This document shows positions 20,395 through 31,088 of a stretch of 64,000 nt of DNA, in pieces. The DNA lies in contig CANROB010000005.1 of NCBI GenBank assembly GCA_947632115.1, positions 1-64,000 of the forward strand, given 5' to 3'. A model generated the notes under the pieces. The model was not told the DNA's origin. It searched no databases and was given only the letters and a program-made list of their open reading frames with translations. A program made the translations under genes and the position numbers. Source of the DNA: an uncultured Bacilli bacterium (GTDB lineage Bacteria; Bacillota_I; Bacilli_A; RF39; UBA660). Within the stretch, counting starts at the first letter, position 1, and each line of letters starts with the position of its first letter.

Positions 20395-21738
20395 CTATTC
20401 TTCTGTCACACCGCTATTTGCTACATTCACAAAAGTTCCCGTAGCTCTTTGAAATAAAAGAGGAATATCTTTTAAAGGACCATTACGGTGTTTCCTAATA
20501 ACAAATTCCATAAGACTATCTTCTTTTTCACGTTCTTCATCTGTACAATGAAGAAAAGCAACCAAATCGGCATCTTGCTCAATAGCTCCAGATTCTCTTA
20601 AGTCACTAAGCATTGGCTTTTTATCTGTTCTCTGTTCAATACCACGCGATAATTGAGATAGCGCGATAACAGGAACTTCTAATTCCATCGCCATCGTTTT
20701 TAAGGCTCTTGAAATATCCGCAACTTCTTGTTGCCTATTTTGACCAGTACTACCTCCCTTATTCGCACTTTGAATTAAGGTTAAATAGTCGATAAAAACA
20801 ATATCTAATCCTGTTAGAGAACTCTTTAAACGACGACACTTAGAACGGATTTCTGCAACCGTTTGACCTGCCGTATCATCAATAAAAATCTTTGTGTCCG
20901 AAAGACGACTAATCGCCTCATTTACACGTTTCCAATCGGTATGCTCTAAAGCTCCTGTCCGTAATTTGGTACTTTCAATTTTCCCAACAGACGATAACAT
21001 TCTCGTAACCAATTGTTCTGCTCCCATTTCCATGTTAAAAAGCGCAACTGTCTTTTTTGAATGAATTGCCATATTGGTAACCATGTTAAGAGCAATTGCT
21101 GTTTTTCCCATACCTGGACGAGCGGCAATAATAATAAATTCATTAGGGTGAAAACCAGAAGTGATTTTATCTAAATCATAAAATCCACTAGGAATTCCAG
21201 TAATATCCCCTTTATTAGAAGCAAGTGCTTCTAAATCAGATTGAGTTTTCGTTAATACGGTTTGAATATCCTTAAATTCTGAACCCCTTAACCCTTGTGA
21301 TACATCAGCTATTTTCTTTTGAGATTGATATAAAAAGTCCCCGATATTCGCACCGACTTGATAGCTATCTTTCACAATAGAGGTAGCCTCATCAATCAAC
21401 TTACGAAGCAAGGATTTTTCAGATACAATATTGATATATTCATCAATATTTGCTGTTGTAGGAACTGCATTAATAATCTCAGCTAGATAAGAAATATCCC
21501 CAATTTTTTCTAGCCATCCTCGATGATTTAATTCTTCAGACACAGTTGTAATATCTACAGGGCGCTTTGATTCATCTACAGATTTAATGCATGTAAATAT
21601 TTTATTATGAGAATCAAGAAAAAAATCCTCTGGCATTAACAATTCAAGCCCTTTTTGTAAGGCTTTTTTGGTTAGAAACATAGAACCGAGAACAGATTGT
21701 TCTGCCTCGATACTATGTGGTATTGTCTTTTCTGGCAT
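20395..21738 (-). CDS. dnaB: Replicative DNA helicase DnaB
   Basis: PHSIEAEQSVLGSMF, IIAARPGMGKTAIALNM, LSQLSRGIEQRTDKKPMLSDLRESGAIEQDAD. Confidence 0.97.
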   Translation of the reverse strand: MPEKTIPHSIEAEQSVLGSMFLTKKALQKGLELLMPEDFFLDSHNKIFTCIKSVDESKRPVDITTVSEELNHRGWLEKIGDISYLAEIINAVPTTANIDEYINIVSEKSLLRKLIDEATSIVKDSYQVGANIGDFLYQSQKKIADVSQGLRGSEFKDIQTVLTKTQSDLEALASNKGDITGIPSGFYDLDKITSGFHPNEFIIIAARPGMGKTAIALNMVTNMAIHSKKTVALFNMEMGAEQLVTRMLSSVGKIESTKLRTGALEHTDWKRVNEAISRLSDTKIFIDDTAGQTVAEIRSKCRRLKSSLTGLDIVFIDYLTLIQSANKGGSTGQNRQQEVADISRALKTMAMELEVPVIALSQLSRGIEQRTDKKPMLSDLRESGAIEQDADLVAFLHCTDEEREKEDSLMEFVIRKHRNGPLKDIPLLFQRATGTFVNVANSGVTEE

Positions 21739-21757
21739 AACAAAACCTCCCTACTGA

Positions 21758-22195
21758 TTATTTTGTTAAATGAACTTTTACTATAGCACTTACCTTTTTA
21801 GAAAGTTCAATTTCTACTTCATGATATCCTAAAGTAGATAACGCCTCTTTTTCTTTTACTTGTTTTTTATCAATAGAAAATCCCTTTTCTTTTAGGGCAT
21901 CTGCAATTTGTTTTGGACTCACGCTACCAAATACTTTATCCATAGCGCCTGTCTTTACTTGAAAAGAGAGTTCTACTTTTTCTAGTTTTTCTTTATCTTT
22001 TAAAGCTTTTTGATAAAGTTCTTCCTCTTCTTTTGCTTTTGCGTCATTTTCTCTTTGTAAACGATCTAATCCCATTTTAGAAGCAACGACAGCTTGTTTG
22101 TTTTTAATAAGAAATGCGCCATAGCCATCTTTTACTTCTAAAATATCCCCTTTTTTTCCTTGTTTTTTTACATCTTCTAATAAGATAATTTTCAT
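21758..22195 (-). CDS. rplI: 50S ribosomal protein L9
   Basis: MKIILLEDVKKQGKKGDILEVKDGYGAFLIKNKQAV. Confidence 0.96.
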   Translation of the reverse strand: MKIILLEDVKKQGKKGDILEVKDGYGAFLIKNKQAVVASKMGLDRLQRENDAKAKEEEELYQKALKDKEKLEKVELSFQVKTGAMDKVFGSVSPKQIADALKEKGFSIDKKQVKEKEALSTLGYHEVEIELSKKVSAIVKVHLTK

Positions 22196-23166
22196 AAAAT
22201 CTCCCCCAATATTTTTTTAAGCATCCGCTCTACTTCTTTTACCGTTTTATCTGGTATTTGACAGGCAGCATTTGTGGCATGACCACCACCACCCATTTTT
22301 TTCATAATTTCACAGACATCGATATTCCCCATAGAACGTGCACTAACACCAATTTCATTTTCGGATAACTGTCCTATCGCAAAAGAAGCTTCTACATATT
22401 CAAAATTTAAAAGTTCTTCTGCTACTTCTGCTAAAGACTCTTTCGCACAATTAGGAATAGGTAAGACACACATAGCGATATTCTTATGGAAAATAAAACT
22501 ACTTTTAATAAAATCTGCTCTTCTTAAATATTCATCCTTACTTTCTTTTAAAAGCGTTTGTTTTAATACACTATCTGCTCCCATGCTTGTTAAATAGGCA
22601 GCCGTTTCAAACGTTTTTTCTGTTGTCTTTAAGTTGAAACCATTCGTATCGATTTCCATTCCTGCAAGCATAACAGTAGAGACTAAAATTCCTAGATTAA
22701 CACCATAATATTTGGCATAATGGGCAATTAATTCAACCATACTAGACATCGTAGAATCAATATAGAACAATTCCGTTTCTTTGATATAAGAATTATCCTT
22801 AATATGGTGATCTAATACAATGACATTTTCTGCCTCATCTACTAATTTTGGATATTCCACTCTTTCTTTTTGGTGAACATCCAAAATGATAAGTACCGTA
22901 TCTTGATCTAATTTTTCTTTATAAGTACTAGGGTATAAGTATTCGATATTCCTAACCCTTTCTAAAGCTTGTTTTACAGAACTATTATACTCTTTTGTAT
23001 CTTTCTTTTCTAAAAAAATATAGGCCTCTTTCCCCATTTCTACTAAGATACGATAAAGTCCCATCGAAGAACCAATGGCATCTAAATCGGGATTGCTATG
23101 AGACATAATAATAATTCTTTGATATTTGGATAAAATTTCTGTTAACTTATTAAATAATGTTTCCAT
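22192..23166 (-). CDS. DHH-DHHA1 phosphoesterase; GdpP-like catalytic module without TM/PAS/GGDEF
   Basis: IIIMSHSNPDLDAIGSSMGLYRIL, VLDHHI, GMEIDTNGFNLKTTEKTFETAAYLTSMGAD, GGGGHATNAACQI; overlaps rplI start. Confidence 0.88.
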   Translation of the reverse strand: METLFNKLTEILSKYQRIIIMSHSNPDLDAIGSSMGLYRILVEMGKEAYIFLEKKDTKEYNSSVKQALERVRNIEYLYPSTYKEKLDQDTVLIILDVHQKERVEYPKLVDEAENVIVLDHHIKDNSYIKETELFYIDSTMSSMVELIAHYAKYYGVNLGILVSTVMLAGMEIDTNGFNLKTTEKTFETAAYLTSMGADSVLKQTLLKESKDEYLRRADFIKSSFIFHKNIAMCVLPIPNCAKESLAEVAEELLNFEYVEASFAIGQLSENEIGVSARSMGNIDVCEIMKKMGGGGHATNAACQIPDKTVKEVERMLKKILGEIL

Positions 23167-23237
23167 TCTATCACCCCAGATACCAATATTATACTATAAA
23201 ATTACTTTCTTGTCTTTAGCAAAACAAAAAAAAGAGA

Positions 23238-24155
23238 TTATCCCTTTTCTTTCTTACGAATACGGGAAGCCATCTCTTTAATCTTATGGAAACGATGATG
23301 AAGACCAGACTTTGTAATTTTTTCACCCGTTTCAATACTAATAATTTCACTTAATTCCTGTAAAGAAGCCTCTTTATATTTTAGGCGATAAATTGCCGCA
23401 ATCTGTTCTTTTTCATCTAATAGATCCAGTCCAGCAGATTCTTGAATGCATTCAATATCTTTCACTTGCCTCATAGCGGTTTCTACAATCTTATCGACAT
23501 TTGCCTGTTCACAATTATTTAAGCGATTCGTCATATTTTTATGATCTCTATAAATACGGATATCTTCATAGTAGAAAAGAGCTTGAATCGCTTGAATCAT
23601 TCGTAAGAAATCCCCTATTTTCTCTGCTTCTTTAACATAAATCATGTATTTATTTTCTCTTTTTAATACTTTACTATTTAATCCATACTCATTAATAAGA
23701 CGAGAACAAAATTTAGCATATTCTAATGTACTTACTAAAAACTCCAAATGGTATCGTGATTTTTTAGGATCATTAATACTTCCACAAGAAAGAAAAAGTC
23801 CCCGTAAATAAGCTCTTTTAGAAGCATCATCATCTATTAAATAGGAACTAGGAATGGTTTCCTCTAAACACAAATCTTTTTTTATCTGCTCTATCTCTTT
23901 TACTACCTCTAGAATATAGATATAATTCTTATTATAATTGTATCCCTTTCGAACGGTAATCTTAGCAAATACGCCATAAAGTTCTTTGAAAGAATTGAAA
24001 ATAAGTCTTGCTACAGAAGCATTTTCCGTTGTAACCTTTATGCTTTCTTCTATGGTGGCACTATTTTTAAGAAAAGCCGATAACTCGGCTATTTTTTCTA
24101 TTTTTTCTGTTTCTAACTTACTTGCTTCATTTTTTACTGTACTTGTAAAAGACAT
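23238..24155 (-). CDS. whiA: WhiA DNA-binding/sporulation-regulator family protein
   Basis: MSFTSTVKNEASKLE, AYLRGLFLSCGSINDPKKSRYHLEF, ASLQELSEII. Confidence 0.95.
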   Translation of the reverse strand: MSFTSTVKNEASKLETEKIEKIAELSAFLKNSATIEESIKVTTENASVARLIFNSFKELYGVFAKITVRKGYNYNKNYIYILEVVKEIEQIKKDLCLEETIPSSYLIDDDASKRAYLRGLFLSCGSINDPKKSRYHLEFLVSTLEYAKFCSRLINEYGLNSKVLKRENKYMIYVKEAEKIGDFLRMIQAIQALFYYEDIRIYRDHKNMTNRLNNCEQANVDKIVETAMRQVKDIECIQESAGLDLLDEKEQIAAIYRLKYKEASLQELSEIISIETGEKITKSGLHHRFHKIKEMASRIRKKEKG

Positions 24156-24163
24156 ACGATCAC

Positions 24164-25114
24164 CTACAATTGCATCAAATATGCGAAAATATGAAATCCT
24201 AATTTGGTAACATTATGACGAATCATATTATTAGAAATAGCTATCAAATCATCGCCAATAACTTGATTATCCATTTTCTTAAAATTCTTGACATCATAAA
24301 TAACGGGATCTTTTTGTTCTAATGTCTCATATTTTTGAGCCAAATCAGGATGAACCGTTCCGTTATTCGCAATGACAACATCTACTTTTCTTTTTCCTAA
24401 ATATTGATTTAACATGTTAACATGATCTGTTACGGTAAAGTTATCCGTCTCTCCTGGTTGCGTCATCATATTACAAACATACATAATTTTTGCAGGACTA
24501 TTTTCTAGGGCTTCGACAATTTTATTACAAATGAGATTAGGAATAATACTAGTAAATAGGCTACCCATACTAAGAATAATTAAATCAGCTTCTTCTATTG
24601 CCTTTAAAGCCGCAACAGTTGGTACTGGTTCTTCCTTATAAAAAACACGTTTTATTTTCCTTTTATCTACCGTGATATTGTGTTCTCCTTCAACAAGGTT
24701 TCCATCTTCCATTTCGGCCATTAAAACAACATTATCTTCCGTTAGAGGAACTACTTTTCCTTTTAAATTTAAAACTTTACTTAAAGCTTCTATTCCATCC
24801 GATAAATTACCCGTAATTTCTGTCATAGCGGTTAAAAGTAAATTTCCTACGGTATGTCCATCTAAATCACTTGTCGTATGGAAACGATAATTAAATAATT
24901 CCATCACGAGAGGTTCCGTTTCTGCAAGAGAAACAAGAACTCTTCTAATATCTCCCACAGCCGGAATATTAAATTCTTCCCGTAAAATACCTGTACTTTT
25001 CCCATCATCACAAACGGATACAATCGCTGTAATATCAACAGGATACTGTTTTAATCCACGAAGTAACGTAGATAACCCAGTCCCACCACCTAAGACAACT
25101 ACTTTTTTATTCAT
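24164..25114 (-). CDS. yvcK: YvcK/CofD-like protein (gluconeogenesis factor)
   Basis: VVVLGGGTGLSTLLRGLKQYPVDITAIVSVCDDGKSTGILREEFNIPAVGDIRRVLVSL. Confidence 0.95.
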   Translation of the reverse strand: MNKKVVVLGGGTGLSTLLRGLKQYPVDITAIVSVCDDGKSTGILREEFNIPAVGDIRRVLVSLAETEPLVMELFNYRFHTTSDLDGHTVGNLLLTAMTEITGNLSDGIEALSKVLNLKGKVVPLTEDNVVLMAEMEDGNLVEGEHNITVDKRKIKRVFYKEEPVPTVAALKAIEEADLIILSMGSLFTSIIPNLICNKIVEALENSPAKIMYVCNMMTQPGETDNFTVTDHVNMLNQYLGKRKVDVVIANNGTVHPDLAQKYETLEQKDPVIYDVKNFKKMDNQVIGDDLIAISNNMIRHNVTKLGFHIFAYLMQL

Positions 25115-25899
25115 CTAACCACCTCATGATAGTATTCTTTCCGATAAAAAGCATATACCAAAAAGCCAATTCCTATCACAATCATAAGAATAGAAACAAT
25201 TTGGGCAACTTTCAAACTACCAAGCATTAAGCTATCTTGACGTAACGCTTCAATAAAGAAACGAGCGATTCCATAAACGATAAAGTAGATACCAGAACAA
25301 ATACCAAGATAAACTTTCTTATAATGACGAACAAGCATGATAAGTAGAAATCCCAATAAACAAATCATAGATTCATAGAAAAAAGTAGGCTCATAATATA
25401 CACCACCAATATGCATTCCTTGAATTACAAAGGATGGGATTGGTAAACTTTGAAGATGAGAAAGCGTAGTAGCAGGGCCATATGCTTCACTATTAAAGAA
25501 ATTGCCCCATCTTCCAATGGCTTGCCCTAAAATAAGGACAGGCGCTAACATATCAAATAACTTTAACGTATTTACTTGATGTTTCTTTGTATAAAAGATA
25601 GTGAAAAGAATTCCTGCAATAATTCCTCCATGAATAGCAAGGCCACCGTGCCAAATAGCAAAAACCTCTCCTAAATTCTGTGCATAATATTGCCATTCGA
25701 AAATGACATAATAAAGTCTTGCCCCAATAATGACAATTGGAACTAAGTAACAAAAATAATCACTAAAGAAACTCATCGGCATCTTTTCTTTTTTTAGTTC
25801 TAAATAAGTAAGAGCATAACCAATTAGAAAACCCATTAAAATCAAAAAAGAATACCAGTGGATTTCTAAAGGACCAACGGTAAACATAATTGAATTCAT
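25111..25899 (-). CDS. lgt: Prolipoprotein diacylglyceryl transferase
   Basis: IWHGGLAIHGGIIAGI, ILGQAIGRWGNFFNSEAYG, TFFYESMICLLGF. Confidence 0.96.
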   Translation of the reverse strand: MNSIMFTVGPLEIHWYSFLILMGFLIGYALTYLELKKEKMPMSFFSDYFCYLVPIVIIGARLYYVIFEWQYYAQNLGEVFAIWHGGLAIHGGIIAGILFTIFYTKKHQVNTLKLFDMLAPVLILGQAIGRWGNFFNSEAYGPATTLSHLQSLPIPSFVIQGMHIGGVYYEPTFFYESMICLLGFLLIMLVRHYKKVYLGICSGIYFIVYGIARFFIEALRQDSLMLGSLKVAQIVSILMIVIGIGFLVYAFYRKEYYHEVVR

Positions 25900-26330
25900 T
25901 TTTTCAACCCCTTTAGAAGTGTGTCAATAACGACATTATCCATAATTGCATTCATAATGGAAATGATAATAGAAACAATAAATACCATAAAAGTACCATG
26001 AATTTCAAAATGTCCCATTAAAATCCAATCTGTTAATTTTAAAACAAAAACATTGACAATAGGATAAAATAAACCTAATGTTAAAGCGGTAAGAGGAAGT
26101 GTTAACCAAAAAAGAAGGGGTTTAACAGTCCTATTTAAAATAAAAATAATAATAACAGCTAAAATTCCCCATAATCCAAAAAACTGATTATCAATATAGA
26201 CGGTATCATCAAACACAATGGACACCGTAATTAATACTAAGGTATAACCAAAAACGTGTATAAACCAATCTAGAAACTTGTTGATTTTTGGTCGTTTCTG
26301 ATGATTTTCTTCGATTACAACGGTTCCCAT
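25896..26330 (-). CDS. Phage-holin-family IV (YvlD-like) membrane protein
   Basis: Four TM segments, NRTVKPLLFWLTLPLTALTLGLFYPIVNVFVLKLTDWI. Confidence 0.75.
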   Translation of the reverse strand: MGTVVIEENHQKRPKINKFLDWFIHVFGYTLVLITVSIVFDDTVYIDNQFFGLWGILAVIIIFILNRTVKPLLFWLTLPLTALTLGLFYPIVNVFVLKLTDWILMGHFEIHGTFMVFIVSIIISIMNAIMDNVVIDTLLKGLKK

Positions 26331-26356
26331 ATTTCATCTCCCGCTTCATTATATCA

Positions 26357-28300
26357 TCATTCACTTTTTAATTCAAATAACGCATCTCGCAATTCCATTG
26401 CTCTTTCAAAGTCTAAATTACGAGCAGCTTCTTTCATTTCTGCCTCAATACGAATAGCTAAAGAAGCTCTCTCTTGTTTACTCATCTTAGGGGTTTCTTT
26501 CTTAGATTCTTTCGTGTTAGTAATAGCGTCCCTAATTTCTTTTATGATGGTCTTTGGCGTAATATGATGATCTAAATTATATTTTTCTTGAATACTACGA
26601 CGTCTTTTCGTTTCTGTAATAGCAATATTCATCGATTCACTTATCGTATCTGCATACATAATTACTCTACCATCCTGGTTACGGGCTGCCCTACCAATTG
26701 TCTGAATGAGGCTTCGATCACTTCGTAAGAACCCTTGTTTATCCGCATCCATAATCGCTACTAATTCTACTTCTGGAATATCAATTCCCTCACGAAGGAG
26801 GTTAATTCCTACTAATACATCATACTTTCCAAGACGTAAATCTCGAATAATTTGCATTCTTTCTAGTGTCTTTACTTCAGAATGTAGATAGGCTACTTTC
26901 ATATCAAGCCGTTTTAAATAATTGGTTAATTCTTCTGCCATACGAATGGTTAAAGTCGTTACTAAAACTCTTGTATTTTTCTCTTTACAAGCATAGATCT
27001 GTTCTACTAAATCATCAATTTGTCCTTTGGATGGATGAACTTCAATTTGAGGATCTAATAAACCGGTTGGCCGAATAATTTGTTCAACTACATTATGGCT
27101 AAGATTTAACTCATAATCTCCTGGGGTCGCCGAAACATAGATTACTTGATTTAATTTGGATTCAAATTCATCAAATTTAAGAGGTCTATTATCTAAGGCA
27201 CTAGGAAGACGAAAACCATATTCAACTAGTACTTCTTTTCTTGCTCTATCACCATTATACATCCCTCTTACTTGTGGTACAGTAACATGAGACTCATCAA
27301 TTACCAAAAGAAAATCTTCTGGAAAAAAGTCAATTAATGTTTCTGGTGTTTCTCCAGGTCCACGAAGCGCAAGATGGCGAGAATAATTTTCTACTCCCCT
27401 ACAGAATCCTGTTTCTTCAAGCATTTCCATATCGTAATTGGTTCTTTCTTCTAAGCGTTGATATTCTAGTAATTTATTCTCTTTCTTAAATTTTTCTAAC
27501 TGCTCTTTTAACTCTTCCCGAATATTTCCAATCGCTTTTTTTAACTTCCAATCGGCTGTCACAAAGTGACTAGCTGGAAAAATACTTACCGTTTTTTTAT
27601 CTGTTAGAATGGCTCCCGTTAAAGTATCAAATTCACTAATTCTCTCTACTTCATCCCCGAAAAATTCAATGCGAATTCCATGATTATGTTCATTGGCAGG
27701 AATAACTTCTAAAACATCTCCCTTAGCGCGAAAGGTTCCTCTTTTAAAATCTATATTATTCCTCTCATATAACATCGATACTAGTTTTTCAATAATCGTA
27801 TCCCTTTCAACCGTTTCTCCTTCATTAATGGTAAGCATTTTATCTTCATAATCTTCTTTATCTCCAATACCATAAATGCAAGATACCGATGCTACAACAA
27901 TCACATCTCTTCTTTTTAATAAAGCACTTGTAGCAGAATGTCTAAGTTCATCTATTTCATCATTAATAGCCGCATCTTTTTCAATATAAGTATCGGTTTT
28001 AGCTACATAAGCTTCCGGCTGATAATAATCATAATAAGAGACGAAATATTCAACGGCATTATTGGGAAATAATTCTTTTAATTCTCCATAGAGTTGTCCC
28101 GCTAAAGTTTTATTATGGGCAAGAACTAGCGTAGGTCTATCTACTTCCTTAATCACATTTGCAATTGTAAATGTTTTTCCTGTTCCTGTTGCCCCCAATA
28201 AGACTTGGTGTTTCTCACCATTTTTAATACCTTCTACCAATTTTTGGATTGCTTCTGGTTGATCCCCACTAGGCTGATATTTCGATACTAATTCAAACAT
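26357..28300 (-). CDS. uvrB: Excinuclease ABC subunit B
   Basis: [53 protein letters not shown]. Confidence 0.98.
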   Translation of the reverse strand: MFELVSKYQPSGDQPEAIQKLVEGIKNGEKHQVLLGATGTGKTFTIANVIKEVDRPTLVLAHNKTLAGQLYGELKELFPNNAVEYFVSYYDYYQPEAYVAKTDTYIEKDAAINDEIDELRHSATSALLKRRDVIVVASVSCIYGIGDKEDYEDKMLTINEGETVERDTIIEKLVSMLYERNNIDFKRGTFRAKGDVLEVIPANEHNHGIRIEFFGDEVERISEFDTLTGAILTDKKTVSIFPASHFVTADWKLKKAIGNIREELKEQLEKFKKENKLLEYQRLEERTNYDMEMLEETGFCRGVENYSRHLALRGPGETPETLIDFFPEDFLLVIDESHVTVPQVRGMYNGDRARKEVLVEYGFRLPSALDNRPLKFDEFESKLNQVIYVSATPGDYELNLSHNVVEQIIRPTGLLDPQIEVHPSKGQIDDLVEQIYACKEKNTRVLVTTLTIRMAEELTNYLKRLDMKVAYLHSEVKTLERMQIIRDLRLGKYDVLVGINLLREGIDIPEVELVAIMDADKQGFLRSDRSLIQTIGRAARNQDGRVIMYADTISESMNIAITETKRRRSIQEKYNLDHHITPKTIIKEIRDAITNTKESKKETPKMSKQERASLAIRIEAEMKEAARNLDFERAMELRDALFELKSE

Positions 28301-28368
28301 AAAAGCCTCCTTATCTAAAATTTTTATTCTTAAATAAATTCATGTACTAATATAGTTGTTTAATAAGT

Positions 28369-29631
28369 TTATTTTTTTTCTAATATTTTAGTTACTCTAA
28401 GAGATTCCAATTGTTGAGATGGATTAATAGCTAATTGCTGAAAGCGGGTAAATGCTTCTTGCAATTCTTCTGATTTGCTAGAACAACCTGGAAAATCTAC
28501 TAATTCTTCTTTTCCATTTACTTCTTTCGTTACAAAAGTAGGAAACTTTTTAGATTTTTTTAAGCAGGAGATGAGTAATAATTCTTCCTCTTTATAAAGA
28601 AATTTCTTTTCTTCAGTAGGAGTTACACTTGGAATATCTATCGCAGTATAATACTTTAATCCATTTAAGGTTGTATGGACATAGAAAGTAGAGGATTTAT
28701 CCGTTTTGATATAAGTATGTCCTACATATTCTCCTATAAATCCTTTTAAAGAATCATTATCCTCATTTTCTACGTAATCAACAACATCTTGGCGAAGCCA
28801 ACTGGGAAGTCCTTGATGATTACGAATAATTCCTTCGACAATTCGTTTTTGTTTTCGATAATTTAATAGCATATCTTGGATATTGATATCTGCATAACAT
28901 TTACTCATCATAGCTTCTTCTTCACTCTTATATTGACACCGTTTCACAAAAAATTTGGTATTTTGGGCATCTTCTTTTGGTTTCAAAGAATCATTCTCTT
29001 TAAGAAGGGGTATTACAAACATTTTCATTCCTATTAATTGATCTTGTTCCCGATAAATTTTAAGTCGTGTTCTTTCCATCGTCTCTATATCTGTTTTTTC
29101 TAATAAAGTAGTTTCCATTCTCCTAGCGCGTCCTGGATTTTTCTCATCAAATTGAAACCGTAGGCTTTGTTCTATCCGATGCATACGATCTTTACTTTGA
29201 TAGGAAGAATATTTAGAAAGAAGATCTCCAGAAGCATTTAATAGAATATCTGCATACCCTATTTGTCGTTGATTCTGATCCCACATATAAATTTGAAAAG
29301 ATTTTTCTTTAGAGTCCGTATATCCTTTATAAACAGTTTGCGTAACTGCTTTATTTTCTAAAGACTGAAAAGTAATCTTTTTTGCTTCTTCACAAGTTAC
29401 CTGTATCTTGACAGGCATAGAAACCAAAGAAGCATCTATATCAATGTTTTGCCAAATGCCATTGATATTTCTTTTACAAGTATAAACTTTTCCTCTAAAA
29501 TTATTATGATGTTTCTCACACCCACCATTACGACTGTTATTTCTACCTACTTCTATTTGTATTTGAAAAGGTATGATATCCGAAAAATCACTTAAAAATT
29601 GATCCATATCCATAAAATTCCCCCACTCCAT
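28369..29631 (-). CDS. Hypothetical 420-aa protein
   Basis: Intact ORF; no family recognised. Start may be the internal MDMDQF. Confidence 0.6.
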   Translation of the reverse strand: MEWGNFMDMDQFLSDFSDIIPFQIQIEVGRNNSRNGGCEKHHNNFRGKVYTCKRNINGIWQNIDIDASLVSMPVKIQVTCEEAKKITFQSLENKAVTQTVYKGYTDSKEKSFQIYMWDQNQRQIGYADILLNASGDLLSKYSSYQSKDRMHRIEQSLRFQFDEKNPGRARRMETTLLEKTDIETMERTRLKIYREQDQLIGMKMFVIPLLKENDSLKPKEDAQNTKFFVKRCQYKSEEEAMMSKCYADINIQDMLLNYRKQKRIVEGIIRNHQGLPSWLRQDVVDYVENEDNDSLKGFIGEYVGHTYIKTDKSSTFYVHTTLNGLKYYTAIDIPSVTPTEEKKFLYKEEELLLISCLKKSKKFPTFVTKEVNGKEELVDFPGCSSKSEELQEAFTRFQQLAINPSQQLESLRVTKILEKK

Positions 29632-29754
29632 AATTTTGTTATTTAGTATTGATTATATAGTTATTTTCCATAGAAAGCAAGACTTCAATGGAGAATTATC
29701 CATTCCTTTTTTAGAAAAATATGGTTATAATAGAATTAGAAAGTATGTGATAAA

Positions 29755-31044
29755 ATGATTTTTGTTGAAAATATACCAAAAGAAGAATATGATACCTTCA
29801 CAAAAAATCACCTAAAATCCCACTTTTTACAAAGTTATGACTGGGGTGAATTTGCCAGAAGAGAAAAGAATTTTATCCCACATTATGTAGGACTTAAAGA
29901 AGATGACAAGTTAGTAGCTACTGCTTTACTACTACAAAAAAAACTTCCTTTAGGACTTTCTTACCTATATTCTCCTAGAGGCTTCGTAGTTGATTTTCAA
30001 AATTTTGAATTGTTAAAAACGTTTACGCAAGAAATTAAAAAATTTGCTAAAAGGAAAAGAGCAATTTTTATCAAGATAGATCCAGACTTAATCATTCATC
30101 GCGAGAATTATTTGGGTGAGGAATTAAAACCAGATTATGATAAAGAAGAAATTCTTCAAAATTTTTCTAAACTAGGATTTAAACATCAAGGGTTTACAAA
30201 AAACTTTGAAACCATGCAACCAAGATATTCTTTTCGTGTGGATATGACACAATCTATGGAAGAAATTTACGATAAATTTTCTAAAACGACTAAACAGCGG
30301 ATTAAAAAAGCAGAAGATTTACAAGTAGAAGTTTCTATGGGAACAAAAGAAGATTTAAAAGAATTTTTTACTCTCATGAAATTAACCGAAAATAGAAAAG
30401 ACTTTGTCTCACATGATTTATCTTATTATGAAACTTTATATGATTTATTCCATAGTCAAGATAAATGTAATCTATTTCTTGGTAAAGTAAATGTTGAAAA
30501 AATACTCCTACAAAAGAAAAAGGAAAAGGAACCTATTCAAAAAGAATATGAGGAATTATTAGCAGTTGAAAATCGCAGTAAATCACAAAACTCTAAATTA
30601 AAAGAATTAGAAAGAAGATTATCCAAATTAGAAGAAGATATTGTAAAGTTTAGCGACACAAAACAAAAATATGGAACGGAAATTACTTTATCTGGACACT
30701 TTATTATTGAATATGGAAATAAAGCATGGGTTTTATATGCCGGAAATCATAACATTTTATCAGATACTTATACCAATTACAAAACCTACTATGAACATTT
30801 TAAATTCTATCATAACCGCGTTTCTATCTATGATCAATTCGGTACTATAGGGGATTTAAGAGAAGAAAATCCACTCCTTGGCCTTCATGAATTTAAAAAG
30901 AAATTTGGTGGAGATTACGTAGAATTTATTGGAGAATTTAACTTAATTACAAAACCTATCTTTTACTTTGCTTTTCAAAAATTAGTTCCTTTTTATCGCA
31001 ATCACATAAAAAGAAAAGCTAAAAAGAATAATACGGTACAATAA
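29755..31044 (+). CDS. FemA/FemX-family peptidoglycan aminoacyltransferase
   Basis: HFLQSYDWGEFARREKNFIPHYVGL, LSYLYSPRGFVVDF, coiled-coil arm KKKEKEPIQKEYEELL..., YDQFGTIGDLREENPLLGLHEFKKKFGGDYVEFIGEF. Confidence 0.92.
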   Translation: MIFVENIPKEEYDTFTKNHLKSHFLQSYDWGEFARREKNFIPHYVGLKEDDKLVATALLLQKKLPLGLSYLYSPRGFVVDFQNFELLKTFTQEIKKFAKRKRAIFIKIDPDLIIHRENYLGEELKPDYDKEEILQNFSKLGFKHQGFTKNFETMQPRYSFRVDMTQSMEEIYDKFSKTTKQRIKKAEDLQVEVSMGTKEDLKEFFTLMKLTENRKDFVSHDLSYYETLYDLFHSQDKCNLFLGKVNVEKILLQKKKEKEPIQKEYEELLAVENRSKSQNSKLKELERRLSKLEEDIVKFSDTKQKYGTEITLSGHFIIEYGNKAWVLYAGNHNILSDTYTNYKTYYEHFKFYHNRVSIYDQFGTIGDLREENPLLGLHEFKKKFGGDYVEFIGEFNLITKPIFYFAFQKLVPFYRNHIKRKAKKNNTVQ

Positions 31045-31072
31045 AAACAAGCAATCATTTTGCTTGTTTTTA
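31043..31072 (+). terminator. Intrinsic terminator after the FemX-like gene
   Basis: AAAACAAGCAA-tcatt-TTGCTTGTTTTT. Confidence 0.7.
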
Positions 31073-31088
31073 TAAACTCTAAATAAAA

